A stretch of 64,000 bases of DNA from Sva-07 sp963728355 (GTDB lineage: Bacteria > Actinomycetota > Acidimicrobiia > Acidimicrobiales > Ilumatobacteraceae), in the NCBI GenBank assembly GCA_963728355.1, contig CAVSJQ010000014.1, forward strand, positions 558,001 through 622,000, read 5' to 3'. The notes under the pieces are model-generated. The model did no database searches. It was not told the DNA's origin and was given only the letters and a program-made list of their open reading frames with translations. Both the position numbers and the translations under genes were made by a program. This document shows, one piece after another, positions 42,820 through 51,648 of the stretch (its first letter is position 1; the number at the start of each line of letters is the position of its first letter).

Positions 42820-43845
42820 ATGCAACTCGGGATGATCGGACTCGGCCGCATGGGCGCCAACATGGTGCGTCGGCTCCACCAGGACGGCCACGACTGCGTG
42901 GTCCACGACGTGAACGAGGCACCGATCGCCGCACTCGAAGCGGAACTCGGCGTGACCGGCGCTCGGTCGCTGAGCGAGCTCGTGTTCGCCATGGAGCCAC
43001 CGAGGGCGATCTGGATCATGGTGCCCGCGGCGTTCGTCGGCTCGACCGTCGACGCCCTCACGCCGCTGCTCGAACCCGGCGACACGCTGATCGACGGTGG
43101 CAACTCGTGGTACCGCCACGACGTCGATCGCTCGGCCGCACTGGCGCCGGACGGCGTCGACTACCTCGACGTGGGGACCAGCGGCGGCGTGTTCGGGCTC
43201 GAACGCGGCTACTGCTTGATGATCGGCGGACCGGACGCCGCCGTCGAGCGGCTGACACCGATCTTCGAATCGTTGGCGCCCGGCATCGGCACGAGCCTGC
43301 GCACCCCGGGCCGCACCGACGCCGAAGCCCCCGAGGAACACGGCTGGTTGCACTGCGGGCCGAGCGGAGCCGGACACTTCGTGAAGATGGTGCACAACGG
43401 CATCGAGTACGGCCTGATGGCCGCCTACGCCGAAGGGCTCAACGTGCTCGCCAAGGCCGACATCGGTGCGCTCGACCATGCCGCGGACGCCGAGACCGCT
43501 CCGCTCGAGGCGGCCGAGTACTACCGCTACGACTTCGACCTGGCAAAGGTCACCGAGGTGTGGCGGCGAGGCTCGGTGATCAGCTCGTGGCTGCTCGACC
43601 TCACCGCCGAGGCGTTCCACGCCGATCCCCACCTGAGCGACTACTCCGGCCACGTGAGCGATTCGGGGGAGGGACGCTGGACCGTCGAGGCCGCCATCGA
43701 GGAGGGCGTGCCGGTCCCGGTGCTGTCGGCCGCGCTCTTCCAACGGTTCTCGTCGCGCGGCCGGTCCGACGTCGCCGACCAGGTCCTGTCGGCGATGCGC
43801 GCCGGCTTCGGCGGCCACATCGAACGCAAGGACGCAACACGATGA
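42820..43845 (+). CDS. gnd: 6-phosphogluconate dehydrogenase (decarboxylating), short NAD-type
   Basis: A 341-residue enzyme of the short Gnd class. Motifs include the N-terminal MQLGMIGLGRMGANMVRRL, the substrate loop VGTSGGVFGLERGY, and the catalytic Lys/His region GHFVKMVHNGIEYG. It oxidises 6-phosphogluconate to ribulose-5-phosphate and CO2. Short-form enzymes generally prefer NAD. The stop overlaps the zwf start (ATGA), so the two oxidative pentose-phosphate dehydrogenases are made together; 6-phosphogluconolactonase is not in the window. Confidence 0.93.
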   Translation: MQLGMIGLGRMGANMVRRLHQDGHDCVVHDVNEAPIAALEAELGVTGARSLSELVFAMEPPRAIWIMVPAAFVGSTVDALTPLLEPGDTLIDGGNSWYRHDVDRSAALAPDGVDYLDVGTSGGVFGLERGYCLMIGGPDAAVERLTPIFESLAPGIGTSLRTPGRTDAEAPEEHGWLHCGPSGAGHFVKMVHNGIEYGLMAAYAEGLNVLAKADIGALDHAADAETAPLEAAEYYRYDFDLAKVTEVWRRGSVISSWLLDLTAEAFHADPHLSDYSGHVSDSGEGRWTVEAAIEEGVPVPVLSAALFQRFSSRGRSDVADQVLSAMRAGFGGHIERKDATR

Positions 43846-45308
43846 CCGACGCACACACCGACCCCACGATGTTGACCGGACACGTCGACACGGCGCGCAT
43901 GCAGACCAACCAGCCCGACGCCGACGCCCTCGTGCTGTTCGGCGCCACCGGCGACCTCGCGGTGCGCAAGTTGTTCCCGGCGCTGTACCGCCTGGCGAGA
44001 TCCGGTGTGCTGCAGGTGCCGGTGATCGGCGTGGCCCGCAGCGACTGGACCGACGACGACTTCCGCCGCCACGCCCACGACTCGGTGATGGAGCACGTCG
44101 AGGACCCCGACCCCGACGTACTCGACGAGCTGTGCAAACGGCTCGACCTCGTGCAGGGCGACTATGCCGACGAGGAGACGTGGAGCAAGCTGCGCTCCAC
44201 CCTCGACGGCCACAACTCGCTCGTGGCGGTGTTCTACATGGCGATCCCGCCCGACATGTTCCCGATGGTCGCCCAGAAGCTGGCGTCGGTCGATCTCCAC
44301 CACCGCGGCCGCATCGTCGTCGAGAAACCGTTCGGACGCGACCTGCAGTCGGCGATCGAGCTGAACAAGACGCTGCACGAGGTGTTCGCCGAGGACCACA
44401 TCTTCCGCATCGATCACTATCTCGGCAAGGAGGCGGTGGAGGATCTGTTGGTCTTCCGTTTCGCGAACACGCTGCTCGAGCCGGTGTGGAACCGCAACTA
44501 CGTGCGCAGCGTGCAGTTGACCATGTCCGAGACGATCGACGTGGAGGGCCGCGGCTCGTTCTACGAGGGCGTGGGCGCGATCCGCGACGTGTTCCAGAAC
44601 CATCTGCTCCAGGTGGTGTCGCTGCTGGCGATGGAGCCTCCGGCGGGCGCCGACTCGGGATTCCTCCAAGACGAGAAGGCCAAGGTGATCGCGGCGATGC
44701 GACCGATCGACTGCTCGACGGTCGTGCGCGGCCAGTACGTCGGCTACCGCGACGAGCCGGGCGTCGACCCGCAGTCCAACGTCGAGACCTTCGCGGCCGC
44801 TCGACTCGAGATCGACTCGTGGCGCTGGGCGGGCGTGCCGTGGTACGTGCGCATCGGCAAGGCAATGGCACAGAGCGCAACCGAAGCGGTGATCGAACTG
44901 CGCGAGCCGCCGCGCATGCTGTTCGACGAGTCCGGTGGGCCGCCGCCAGGGCGCAACCTCATCCGGTTGCGCCTCGGGAGCAACGACGGCGTGACGTTTG
45001 CCCTGCAGGCGAAGACTCCGGGGCCGAACCTCGACAGCCAGGAGGTCGACGTCGACGTCGACTTCGCTGCCGCCCTGGGTGAACGGCAGGACGCGTACGA
45101 GCGGCTGCTCGGCGACGCCCTGATCGGTTCGCTGCGCCGGTTCGCACGCCAGGACATCGTCGAGGGGACGTGGCGGGTCGTGCAGCCGGCGCTCGACACT
45201 CCGGGCGACGTCGTCCCCTACTTCCGTGACTCGTGGGGTCCCGCCGACGCCGACGACATCCTGCTGAACGGCGACCACTGGTTCCGCCCGAGCCCCGACC
45301 GCACCTGA
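43842..45308 (+). CDS. zwf: Glucose-6-phosphate 1-dehydrogenase
   Basis: A 488-residue enzyme, normal family length. NADP-binding LVLFGATGDLAVRKLFPALY, EKPFGRDLQSA and the active-site signature RIDHYLGKEAVEDLLVFRFAN are intact. It converts glucose-6-phosphate to the lactone, the entry to the oxidative pentose phosphate pathway. It is coupled to gnd by a four-base overlap. An in-frame ATG 19 codons in could be an alternative start. Two 33-bp-family palindromes follow the stop by 20 bp and may end the transcript. Confidence 0.95.
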   Translation: MTDAHTDPTMLTGHVDTARMQTNQPDADALVLFGATGDLAVRKLFPALYRLARSGVLQVPVIGVARSDWTDDDFRRHAHDSVMEHVEDPDPDVLDELCKRLDLVQGDYADEETWSKLRSTLDGHNSLVAVFYMAIPPDMFPMVAQKLASVDLHHRGRIVVEKPFGRDLQSAIELNKTLHEVFAEDHIFRIDHYLGKEAVEDLLVFRFANTLLEPVWNRNYVRSVQLTMSETIDVEGRGSFYEGVGAIRDVFQNHLLQVVSLLAMEPPAGADSGFLQDEKAKVIAAMRPIDCSTVVRGQYVGYRDEPGVDPQSNVETFAAARLEIDSWRWAGVPWYVRIGKAMAQSATEAVIELREPPRMLFDESGGPPPGRNLIRLRLGSNDGVTFALQAKTPGPNLDSQEVDVDVDFAAALGERQDAYERLLGDALIGSLRRFARQDIVEGTWRVVQPALDTPGDVVPYFRDSWGPADADDILLNGDHWFRPSPDRT

Positions 45309-45328
45309 TCACCGCCGGTCCGCCTCCC

Positions 45329-45396
45329 GTTACGCCCGGGGTCAGACCCCCGCTGCCACACCCGTTACGCCAGGGGTCAGACCCCGGGTGTAACAC
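45329..45396. repeat. 33-bp palindrome family, two adjacent copies
   Basis: Unit 1 (45329-45361) has an intact left arm CGTTACGCC and inner hairpin GGGGTCAGACCCC but a decayed right arm. Unit 2 (45364-45396) is nearly complete (CGTTACGCC to GTGTAACA). The two are two bases apart in the same orientation, between zwf and the EamA-like gene; both genes are on the plus strand. The second unit ends 11 bp before the EamA start. Confidence 0.82.
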
Positions 45397-45407
45397 TGCG
45401 GCGCAGC

Positions 45408-46298
45408 ATGTGGATTCCCATCACGCTCGCCGCAGCGACCTTCCAGATCCTGCGCACGTCGCGTCAGCACCGCCTGCGTTCGGTGCTGTCGGTCAACGGC
45501 GCCGGGTTCGTGCGGTACGCCTACGGGTTCCCATTGGCGGTGCTGGCGTCGATCGTGACGTTCGCCGTCGTCGGCGACCCGCTCCCGGCGGTGCCATGGA
45601 GGTTCTGGCCGATCATCGTCGGCGCCGGTGCGGCGCAGATCCTCGGCACGCTTGCACTGCTGCGGGCGTTCGACCTGCGCGACTTCGCCATCGGCACCGT
45701 GTACGCGAAGACGGAGGTGCTCCAGGTGGCGATCGTGTCGGCGGTCGCCCTCGGCGAACCGCTCGAGTTGCTCGGCTGGGTCGCCGCTGTCGTGTGCATG
45801 GGCGGCGTGGCGTGGCTGGCGGCGCCACACCGCCTGCGTGACATCCTCGGACGCGCCGGGGATCCGGCCGCCATGATGGGAATCGCAGCGGGAGGGTGCT
45901 TCGCTCTCGCCGCCGTGGGGATCCGTGGTGCGTCGACCTCGCTGGAGGGCGGCACGACGTGGGACCACGCGCTGCTCACCCTCACCGTGATGCTCGGCAT
46001 CCAGACGGTGTTGAACGCATCGTGGCTGTTGGTCCGGGACCGCCAGCAGCTGTTGCGAGTCGGCGCCGCGTGGCGCGCGGCGCTGCCCGTCGGAATCCTC
46101 AGCCTCTGCGGCTCGGCGGGCTGGGCGGTCGCCGTCACTTTGACCAACGCCGCCAAGGTGCGCACGCTCGGCCAGGTCGAGTTGGTGATCGCCTTCGCCA
46201 TCTCGGCGTGGGTGCTCCACGAGACCCACACCCGCGCCGAGTACGCCGCCAGTGCCCTCGTGCTCGTCGGCGTGATCGGTGTCGTCGTCGCCGGATGA
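45408..46298 (+). CDS. EamA/DMT superfamily transporter
   Basis: A 296-residue membrane protein with ten hydrophobic helices in two EamA-like halves (helix 4-5 region LRDFAIGTVYAKTEVLQVAI; C-terminal TLGQVELVIAFAISAWVLHE). DMT transporters move metabolites such as amino acids or nucleotide sugars; the substrate is unknown. A 33-bp palindrome lies directly upstream, and no strong ribosome-binding site is obvious. Confidence 0.85.
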   Translation: MWIPITLAAATFQILRTSRQHRLRSVLSVNGAGFVRYAYGFPLAVLASIVTFAVVGDPLPAVPWRFWPIIVGAGAAQILGTLALLRAFDLRDFAIGTVYAKTEVLQVAIVSAVALGEPLELLGWVAAVVCMGGVAWLAAPHRLRDILGRAGDPAAMMGIAAGGCFALAAVGIRGASTSLEGGTTWDHALLTLTVMLGIQTVLNASWLLVRDRQQLLRVGAAWRAALPVGILSLCGSAGWAVAVTLTNAAKVRTLGQVELVIAFAISAWVLHETHTRAEYAASALVLVGVIGVVVAG

Positions 46299-46362
46299 CC
46301 AGATCTGCCGGGACCGGCCTGAACCGGTCACCGGCTCCCGGGAGAATCGCTACGGTCTGGCA

Positions 46363-47574
46363 ATGCGCGGCTTGATCGTCCCCGAGCCAGACGAGGACTT
46401 CACGGCCGATCCGGTCGAGCTGTTCTTCGATCTCGCCTTCGTCTTCGCGTTCTCCCAGATCGTCGGACTGCTGTTCTACGAGCCGAACTGGCGCACCGTC
46501 GGAGATGCGCTGCTCATCTTCCTGCTGCTGTGGCTGCCGTGGTCGCAGTTCGCGTGGTCGGCGAACGCCGTCCCGGGCAACTCGCGTACCGTCCGGGTGC
46601 TGTTCCTCGTGGCCACCGCAGCGAGCGTGCCGATGGCCGCATCGATCCGGACGGCGTTCAACGAGGGTGGCGGACTGTTCGCCATCCCGCTCGCCGTGAT
46701 CTTTCTGACTGCGCTGGCGATGATGGTGCTCGGCCTCGAACGCGGGTCCGACGTGTACCGATCGGCGATCCGCTACGCGGCTCCGAACCTGCTGGCGATG
46801 TCGCTGATCGTGGTCGGCGGATTCCTCGACGGCGACGCCCGGGTGGTCGCCTGGATCGCCGGCGTCGTCGTGTTCGTCGTCGCCACCATCCGAGCCGGTG
46901 GCGGAGACTGGATCATCAGGGCCGGTCACTTCGCCGAACGCCACGGGCTGATCATCATCGTCGCCCTCGGCGAGGTCATCGTGGCGCTCGGCAATGCGGT
47001 CGTGATCCCGCTGGAGAACGACGGCGGCCTCGCCGCCGACGCCGTGATCGCCTTGATCGCCTCGGGGGTGCTCGCCGGGCTGCTGTGGTGGGCGTACTTC
47101 GACCGGGTGGGCCCGGCATTCGAACACCGAGCCGAAACGCTCGATGCACGCGACCGGGGTCGCTACGCCCGCGACGTCTACACCTACGCCCATGCCCCGA
47201 TCGTCGCCGGCATCATCCTGACGGCGGTGGCGATGGAGGAGATGGCCCTGTATCCATCGGACCCGCTTCCGGCGGCGTTCAGGGCGATGGGGGCCGCCGG
47301 GCTGGCGCTGTACTTCACCGGCGTCGGAGTCGGTGTGTACCGCTCGTTCGGTGTGGTGGCTCATGAGCGCGTCGCTGCCGTGGTGACCATTGCGCTGCTG
47401 ATGTGGTTCGGCGCCGACCTCGCTGGCGTTGCCGTGCTGATCGGCGTGGTGCTGATCCTCGCCGTCACCCTGGTCGTCGAGCACCTGCGGATCGAAGGTC
47501 GCGCCGCCGCGTCTGCCGGTGGAACGGGCGGCTCAGTCGACCACGGTCGGGTCGGCGACGACGTCGCGCAGTAG
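46363..47574 (+). CDS. LtrA (low temperature requirement A) family membrane protein
   Basis: A 403-residue protein with about ten membrane helices. The diagnostic N-terminus is VELFFDLAFVFAFSQIVGLL; another family motif is ERHGLIIIVALGEVIVALG. LtrA proteins are widespread in actinobacteria but biochemically uncharacterised; the name comes from a Listeria cold-growth phenotype. Its last 42 bases overlap the end of the convergent aldolase gene. Confidence 0.9.
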   Translation: MRGLIVPEPDEDFTADPVELFFDLAFVFAFSQIVGLLFYEPNWRTVGDALLIFLLLWLPWSQFAWSANAVPGNSRTVRVLFLVATAASVPMAASIRTAFNEGGGLFAIPLAVIFLTALAMMVLGLERGSDVYRSAIRYAAPNLLAMSLIVVGGFLDGDARVVAWIAGVVVFVVATIRAGGGDWIIRAGHFAERHGLIIIVALGEVIVALGNAVVIPLENDGGLAADAVIALIASGVLAGLLWWAYFDRVGPAFEHRAETLDARDRGRYARDVYTYAHAPIVAGIILTAVAMEEMALYPSDPLPAAFRAMGAAGLALYFTGVGVGVYRSFGVVAHERVAAVVTIALLMWFGADLAGVAVLIGVVLILAVTLVVEHLRIEGRAAASAGGTGGSVDHGRVGDDVAQ

Positions 47575-48324
47575 CCACTGGAACACGCGCCAACCCGTCG
47601 ACGCGGGCGCCAGCGTCTCGGCGGCGATCGCAGCAGCCTCGTCGGAGATCGCGCTGCCGTTCGGCGCCTTGACGTGCACCTCGGCGACGCGTTCGCTCAT
47701 CAGGAACCAGCCGACCGCCTCCTCGACGGAGCCGCCGACGGTGAGCGAGCCGTGATTGCGCAGGATGCAGAACTTGCGGTCGCCGAGCGCCGCAGCGATC
47801 CGCTTGCCGCCGTCGTACGACAGCACCTCGACCTCTTCGTCGTCGAAGAGCGCCTGGTCGAACACGAACGCACAGGATTCCTGGCTCAGGGCCCGGAACG
47901 GCTGCACGTTGGCGGCCCACGGTGTGCCGAACCCGGTGTGGGTGTGCGCCGCGCTCACCACCTCGGGGCGCGCGGCGAGCAGCGGGGCATGGATGTTGTA
48001 CCCGGCCGTGTTGACGGCGCCCGTCGGTCGACCGTCGGCGTCGACCACGCGACCGTCGGGACCGACGAGCACCAGCCGGTCGACGGTCGCCTCACGGAAC
48101 GGGACGCCCCAGTCGAGCAGCCAGAAGTGATCGGTCAGGATGGGATCACGCGCCGAGATGTGACCGTCGCCGAGCTGGCCCCATCGCATCGAGGCGAAGA
48201 TCCGGTAACCCAGGGCGCACATCCGCTTGCGGTGAGCGCGTTCGGCCTCCGGAGTCCGCACGGCATCGAAGGGTTCGACGCCGGGAAACGTCGGATACGG
48301 CGACTCGATCGATCCTGCGCTCAT
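47533..48324 (-). CDS. Class II aldolase/adducin family protein
   Basis: A 263-residue protein with class II aldolase features: the phosphate-site region GQLGDGHISARD, the zinc ligands His in SAAHTHTGFG and the later His in LRNHGSLTVGG. The acidic residue often seen before the HxH motif is not obvious, so the activity (aldolase, epimerase or decarboxylase) is uncertain. The start is ATG 48324. The gene is convergent with LtrA and their coding ends overlap by 42 bp. Confidence 0.85.
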   Translation of the reverse strand: MSAGSIESPYPTFPGVEPFDAVRTPEAERAHRKRMCALGYRIFASMRWGQLGDGHISARDPILTDHFWLLDWGVPFREATVDRLVLVGPDGRVVDADGRPTGAVNTAGYNIHAPLLAARPEVVSAAHTHTGFGTPWAANVQPFRALSQESCAFVFDQALFDDEEVEVLSYDGGKRIAAALGDRKFCILRNHGSLTVGGSVEEAVGWFLMSERVAEVHVKAPNGSAISDEAAAIAAETLAPASTGWRVFQWLLRDVVADPTVVD

Positions 48325-48389
48325 CCCGCCAGCGTAAACCCACCGGCCACCACCACGTCTGCGAGGATCCCGGCGCTCACCCCTCCCCC

Positions 48390-48514
48390 CGTTTGTGTCG
48401 CATTTTGGATGGGGCGGTCCACCCGAATCCGCACACAAACGTGAGTTGACCGGCTCCCTTCCCGTTTGTGTTGCATCCCGGGTGGGGCGATCCACCCAAA
48501 TCCGCACACAAACG
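48390..48514. repeat. 52-bp palindrome doublet
   Basis: Unit 1 is 48390-48441, unit 2 is 48463-48514, and the spacer is 21 bp. Each unit begins CGTTTGTGT and ends ACACAAACG, with GGGG/GGTCCACCC-type inner pairing, and both point the same way. A third, single copy is at 29661-29712. The doublet fills most of the 207-bp gap between the aldolase start and the end of the ABC ATPase gene. I see no clear promoter in the rest. Confidence 0.88.
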
Positions 48515-48531
48515 TGGATTGGCGCGGGCGG

Positions 48532-49317
48532 TCAGGCGGGGAAGCCGCGGCGGGGGACGACGATGACGGCGCCATCGGTGGGGTCGACGTCGACGGTGAC
48601 ACACACGTGGAACACCTCGCCCAGGCGTTCGGCGGTCAACACGTCGACGGCCGAACCGCTCGCCGCCACGACGCCGTCGTCGAGCAGTACCAGCCGATCG
48701 GTGTAGGTCCCGGCCAGTGTGAGGTCGTGCATCGCCGACACGACGGTCAACCCGCTGTGTTCACGCAACTCGGTGACCAGCTCGAGCGCCTGCTGCTGGT
48801 GGCCGATGTCCAGCGCCGAGGTCGGCTCGTCGAGCAGCAGCACCGGCGCTTCCTGGGCGAGCGCCCGTGCGAGCACGGCCCGTTGACGTTCGCCGCCGCT
48901 CATCGAGCCGAGCATCCGAGCGGCGAAGTTGCCGAGGCGTAGCCGGTCGATGACGTCCGCCACAACCTCACGGTCGTGTGCCGATTCGGTCCCGAAGTAG
49001 CCGACGTAGGGGGTGCGCCCGAGGAGGACGTAGTCGAACACGCACATGTCGTCGGGGATGAGCGGATCCTGGGCCACGTAGGCGACCTGTTTCGCCCGAG
49101 AGGAACCGGCCATCGGCGGCAACGACGAGCCGTCGACGCGTATGTCGCCTGCGTAGCGCACAAGTCCTGCGGCCGCGCGCAGCAGCGACGACTTCCCGGC
49201 GCCGTTCGGTCCGATCACGCCGAGCCACTCCCCTGACTCGACCCGGTCGGTGAATGGGTCGACGGCTCGACGGCTGCCGTAGCTGACGCTGACCGACTCG
49301 AACTCGAGGGCGCTCAC
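48532..49317 (-). CDS. btuD: Vitamin B12-type ABC transporter ATPase
   Basis: A 261-residue FecE/BtuD-class ABC ATPase: Walker A GPNGAGKSSLLRAAAG, Q-loop VAQDPLIPDD, signature MSGGERQRAVLARALA, Walker B VLLLDEPTSALD and switch SAMHDLTLAG. GTG 49317 overlaps the permease stop (GTGA). Assignment to cobalamin rather than iron-siderophore uptake rests on the cobalamin riboswitch at the head of the operon and the cob genes on the other side. Confidence 0.88.
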   Translation of the reverse strand: MSALEFESVSVSYGSRRAVDPFTDRVESGEWLGVIGPNGAGKSSLLRAAAGLVRYAGDIRVDGSSLPPMAGSSRAKQVAYVAQDPLIPDDMCVFDYVLLGRTPYVGYFGTESAHDREVVADVIDRLRLGNFAARMLGSMSGGERQRAVLARALAQEAPVLLLDEPTSALDIGHQQQALELVTELREHSGLTVVSAMHDLTLAGTYTDRLVLLDDGVVAASGSAVDVLTAERLGEVFHVCVTVDVDPTDGAVIVVPRRGFPA

Positions 49318-50420
49318 ACCATCCTCCGCGTGCGCAGGAGATAGATGAAGAACGGTGCACCGATGAATGCGGTCACGACACCGATCGGCGTCTCGGCGGG
49401 GCTGGACAACATCCGTCCCGGGATGTCGGCGAGGATCAGGAAACTGGCTCCGAGGAGCATCGACAGCGGGATGAGACGTCGGTACCCGGCCCCCGCCATC
49501 AGGCGGATGGCGTGGGGGACGACGAGGCCGACGAAGCCGATCAGACCGCTCACCGACACGACCGCGGCCGTACCGAGGGTGGCGGCCACGACGATCACCA
49601 ACCGAGTTCGTCCGACCGACACGCCGAGCGACGCAGCCTCGTCGTCGCCGACGCGGAACACGTCGAGATGGCGTCGGTGCAGCATCAACACGACGGCGCT
49701 GACCGCCACGTACGGCACGATCAGCCGCACGTCGGCCCAGGTGGCGCCCGAGAGCCGGCCGAGGATCCACTGGAACACCTCGCGTACGACGTTCTGGTTG
49801 CGCTGGAGGATGAACGTCTGGACGGCGGTCACGAACGACACGACGGCGACGCCGGCCAGCACCAGCGTGACCCCGGTGCGGGCGCCGCCGCCGGAGCCGC
49901 TGAACGACGCGCCGACCACGTAGGTCACCGCGACGGTGGCGATCGACGCGAGGAACGCCGACGCAACCACCGGATCGACCGGCCATGCCTGGGTGACGCC
50001 GCGGCCGACCGTGAGTGCGATCGTCGCGCCGAGTCCCGCACCCGCAGCGGCGCCGAGCAGGTAGGGATCGACGAGCGGATTGCGGAACACGCCCTGGTAG
50101 CCGGCCCCGGCCGTCGACAGCATGCCGCCGACCAGTGCGGCGAGGATCACCCGGGGCATGCGGATGCGCCACACGATGTTCCACTCGGCGGTGGTGACGC
50201 CCGAATCGACCGAGATCAACGGGAGGTGGTCGATCAGCGCCAGCGGCACTCGCCACGACGCCGGGCCGGCCGGGCCGATCGAGGCACCGATCACGATCGA
50301 GACCAGCAACACGGCGCCTGCACCGAGGTACCAGCGCACGTCGCTGCGGTGCGCTGCCGCGAGCGTCAGCGGACGCGACGAATCGACCGCCGCATCCGCT
50401 CCCACACCCACGACCGCCAC
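49314..50420 (-). CDS. btuC: Vitamin B12-type ABC transporter permease (FecCD/BtuC family)
   Basis: A 368-residue membrane protein with about ten helices and the FecCD motifs RMPRVILAALVGGMLSTAGA, YQGVFRNPLVDPYLLGAAAG and GFVGLVVPHAIRLMAG. It forms the channel of the B12 importer with the adjacent ATPase and binding lipoprotein. The N-terminal 25 residues before the first helix are hydrophilic, and a GTG or later start is possible. Confidence 0.88.
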   Translation of the reverse strand: MAVVGVGADAAVDSSRPLTLAAAHRSDVRWYLGAGAVLLVSIVIGASIGPAGPASWRVPLALIDHLPLISVDSGVTTAEWNIVWRIRMPRVILAALVGGMLSTAGAGYQGVFRNPLVDPYLLGAAAGAGLGATIALTVGRGVTQAWPVDPVVASAFLASIATVAVTYVVGASFSGSGGGARTGVTLVLAGVAVVSFVTAVQTFILQRNQNVVREVFQWILGRLSGATWADVRLIVPYVAVSAVVLMLHRRHLDVFRVGDDEAASLGVSVGRTRLVIVVAATLGTAAVVSVSGLIGFVGLVVPHAIRLMAGAGYRRLIPLSMLLGASFLILADIPGRMLSSPAETPIGVVTAFIGAPFFIYLLRTRRMV

Positions 50421-50432
50421 GTCGACGTCCGT

Positions 50433-51404
50433 TCAGTCCGCCGCGATCACGGCGTCGGACACCGCTCGCAGGAAGTCGACGACGCGCGGCCCCCAGCGCG
50501 AAGCGACGTCGTCGTCGAGTTCGATCACGTTGCCGTTCTGCACGGCGGTCATGTCGGCCCAGCCGTCTCGTGCGGCGACGGTGTCGAGCGACTGGCCGCA
50601 GCACTTGGTGTCGGCGAGGAAGATCAGGTCGGGGTCGGCCGACACGACGAATTCTGCGCTGAGCTGCGGATAGCCGCCGGAATCGCCCTCGGCCGTGTCG
50701 GCGATGTTGCGGAGGCCCAGGAGGCCGTACAGTTCGCCGAAGAGGGTGGTGGAGTCGAGCGTGAAGAGGGTGTCGTCGAGTTCGTGGAACACGGTCAGCG
50801 GCTCGTCGGGTGTCGGCGTCGCCGCCACGATCTCGTCGATCTCGGCCTGCATCGAGGCCACGAGCGCTGCGGCCTCGGCGTCCCGGCCCGTGGCCGCCCC
50901 GAGTTCCTCGATCTGGCCGTAGGTCCCGTCGATCGTCGACGGCGCGGGGCCGTCCCACCAGGCGATCCCCAGCTCGTCGAGCTGCGGCCCGAGACCACTG
51001 AAGTCGCCGCCGATCAGCACCAGATCGGGTTCGTATGCGGCGATCGCCTCGACGTTGTTGTCGAAAGCCGACAGCTCGTTCGGGAGCGCCTGCGCCTCGG
51101 CCGGATGGTCGGAGAACTGGTCGACGGCGACCAGCTGATCGCCCGCCCCGATGGCGAACATCATCTCGGTGTGGGTGGGGCTGAGCGACACGACTCGCTG
51201 GTCGGCGTCGGCGGTGCCCTCATCTCCGTCGGTGGCGGCGGTGCCGTCCGGCACCGGGGCAGCAGGAGCGCTGGTCGCGACGCCGGCGGGCTCGGAGGTA
51301 CCGGAACTCGAGGGGTCGTCGGAGCCGCACGCAGCCGCGGCCAGCGCGAACCCGACGACGGCGCCGAGAAGTCGTCGGCGAATTCGACGGTGGTTGGTGT
51401 CCAT
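50433..51404 (-). CDS. btuF: Cobalamin-binding ABC transporter lipoprotein
   Basis: A 323-residue binding protein. The signal peptide has a basic n-region (RRIRRRLL) and a lipobox ending at Cys26 (LAAAAC), then a Ser/Thr/Ala linker. The type III binding fold is evident: RVVSLSPTHTEMMFAIGAGD, YEPDLVLIGG, and a C-terminal domain with LIFLADTKCCGQSLDTV. A GGAGG ribosome-binding site is just upstream of the ATG. The gene follows a cobalamin riboswitch and heads the operon with btuC and btuD. Confidence 0.9.
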   Translation of the reverse strand: MDTNHRRIRRRLLGAVVGFALAAAACGSDDPSSSGTSEPAGVATSAPAAPVPDGTAATDGDEGTADADQRVVSLSPTHTEMMFAIGAGDQLVAVDQFSDHPAEAQALPNELSAFDNNVEAIAAYEPDLVLIGGDFSGLGPQLDELGIAWWDGPAPSTIDGTYGQIEELGAATGRDAEAAALVASMQAEIDEIVAATPTPDEPLTVFHELDDTLFTLDSTTLFGELYGLLGLRNIADTAEGDSGGYPQLSAEFVVSADPDLIFLADTKCCGQSLDTVAARDGWADMTAVQNGNVIELDDDVASRWGPRVVDFLRAVSDAVIAAD

Positions 51405-51474
51405 GGAATGCCTCCAAGTCGAATGGAGGACAAGCTGGGTGCAGGTCGGGAGGTTCCGACCGGCGAGCCGTCCC

Positions 51475-51630
51475 TTGCCTCGAGGGTGATGGTCGCGTCA
51501 CAGGGCAGGCGACCGGGCTCGCTCCCATCCGTGACGAGATCACGGGCAGGAAACCACCGTTGCGGGACAGCGCCGGGTTCTCACCGGACTTCGCTGCGTC
51601 TGCGACAGTTCGACATCGTACTGGGAGCTG
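51475..51630 (-). promoter_or_regulatory. Cobalamin riboswitch
   Basis: On the minus strand the conserved core reads AAGTCCGGTGAGAACCCGG, then CGCTGTCCCGCAACGGT (plus positions 51557-51592), the hallmark of AdoCbl riboswitches. A B12-box-like GAGCCCGGTCGCCTGCCCT is at about 51501-51520. A G/C-rich region (51420-51475) that can form alternative hairpins and the GGAGG ribosome-binding site follow before btuF. No T-run terminator is visible, so translational control is likelier. Outer limits are approximate. Confidence 0.9.
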
Positions 51631-51648
51631 CGTACGCTCCCCAAGCTC

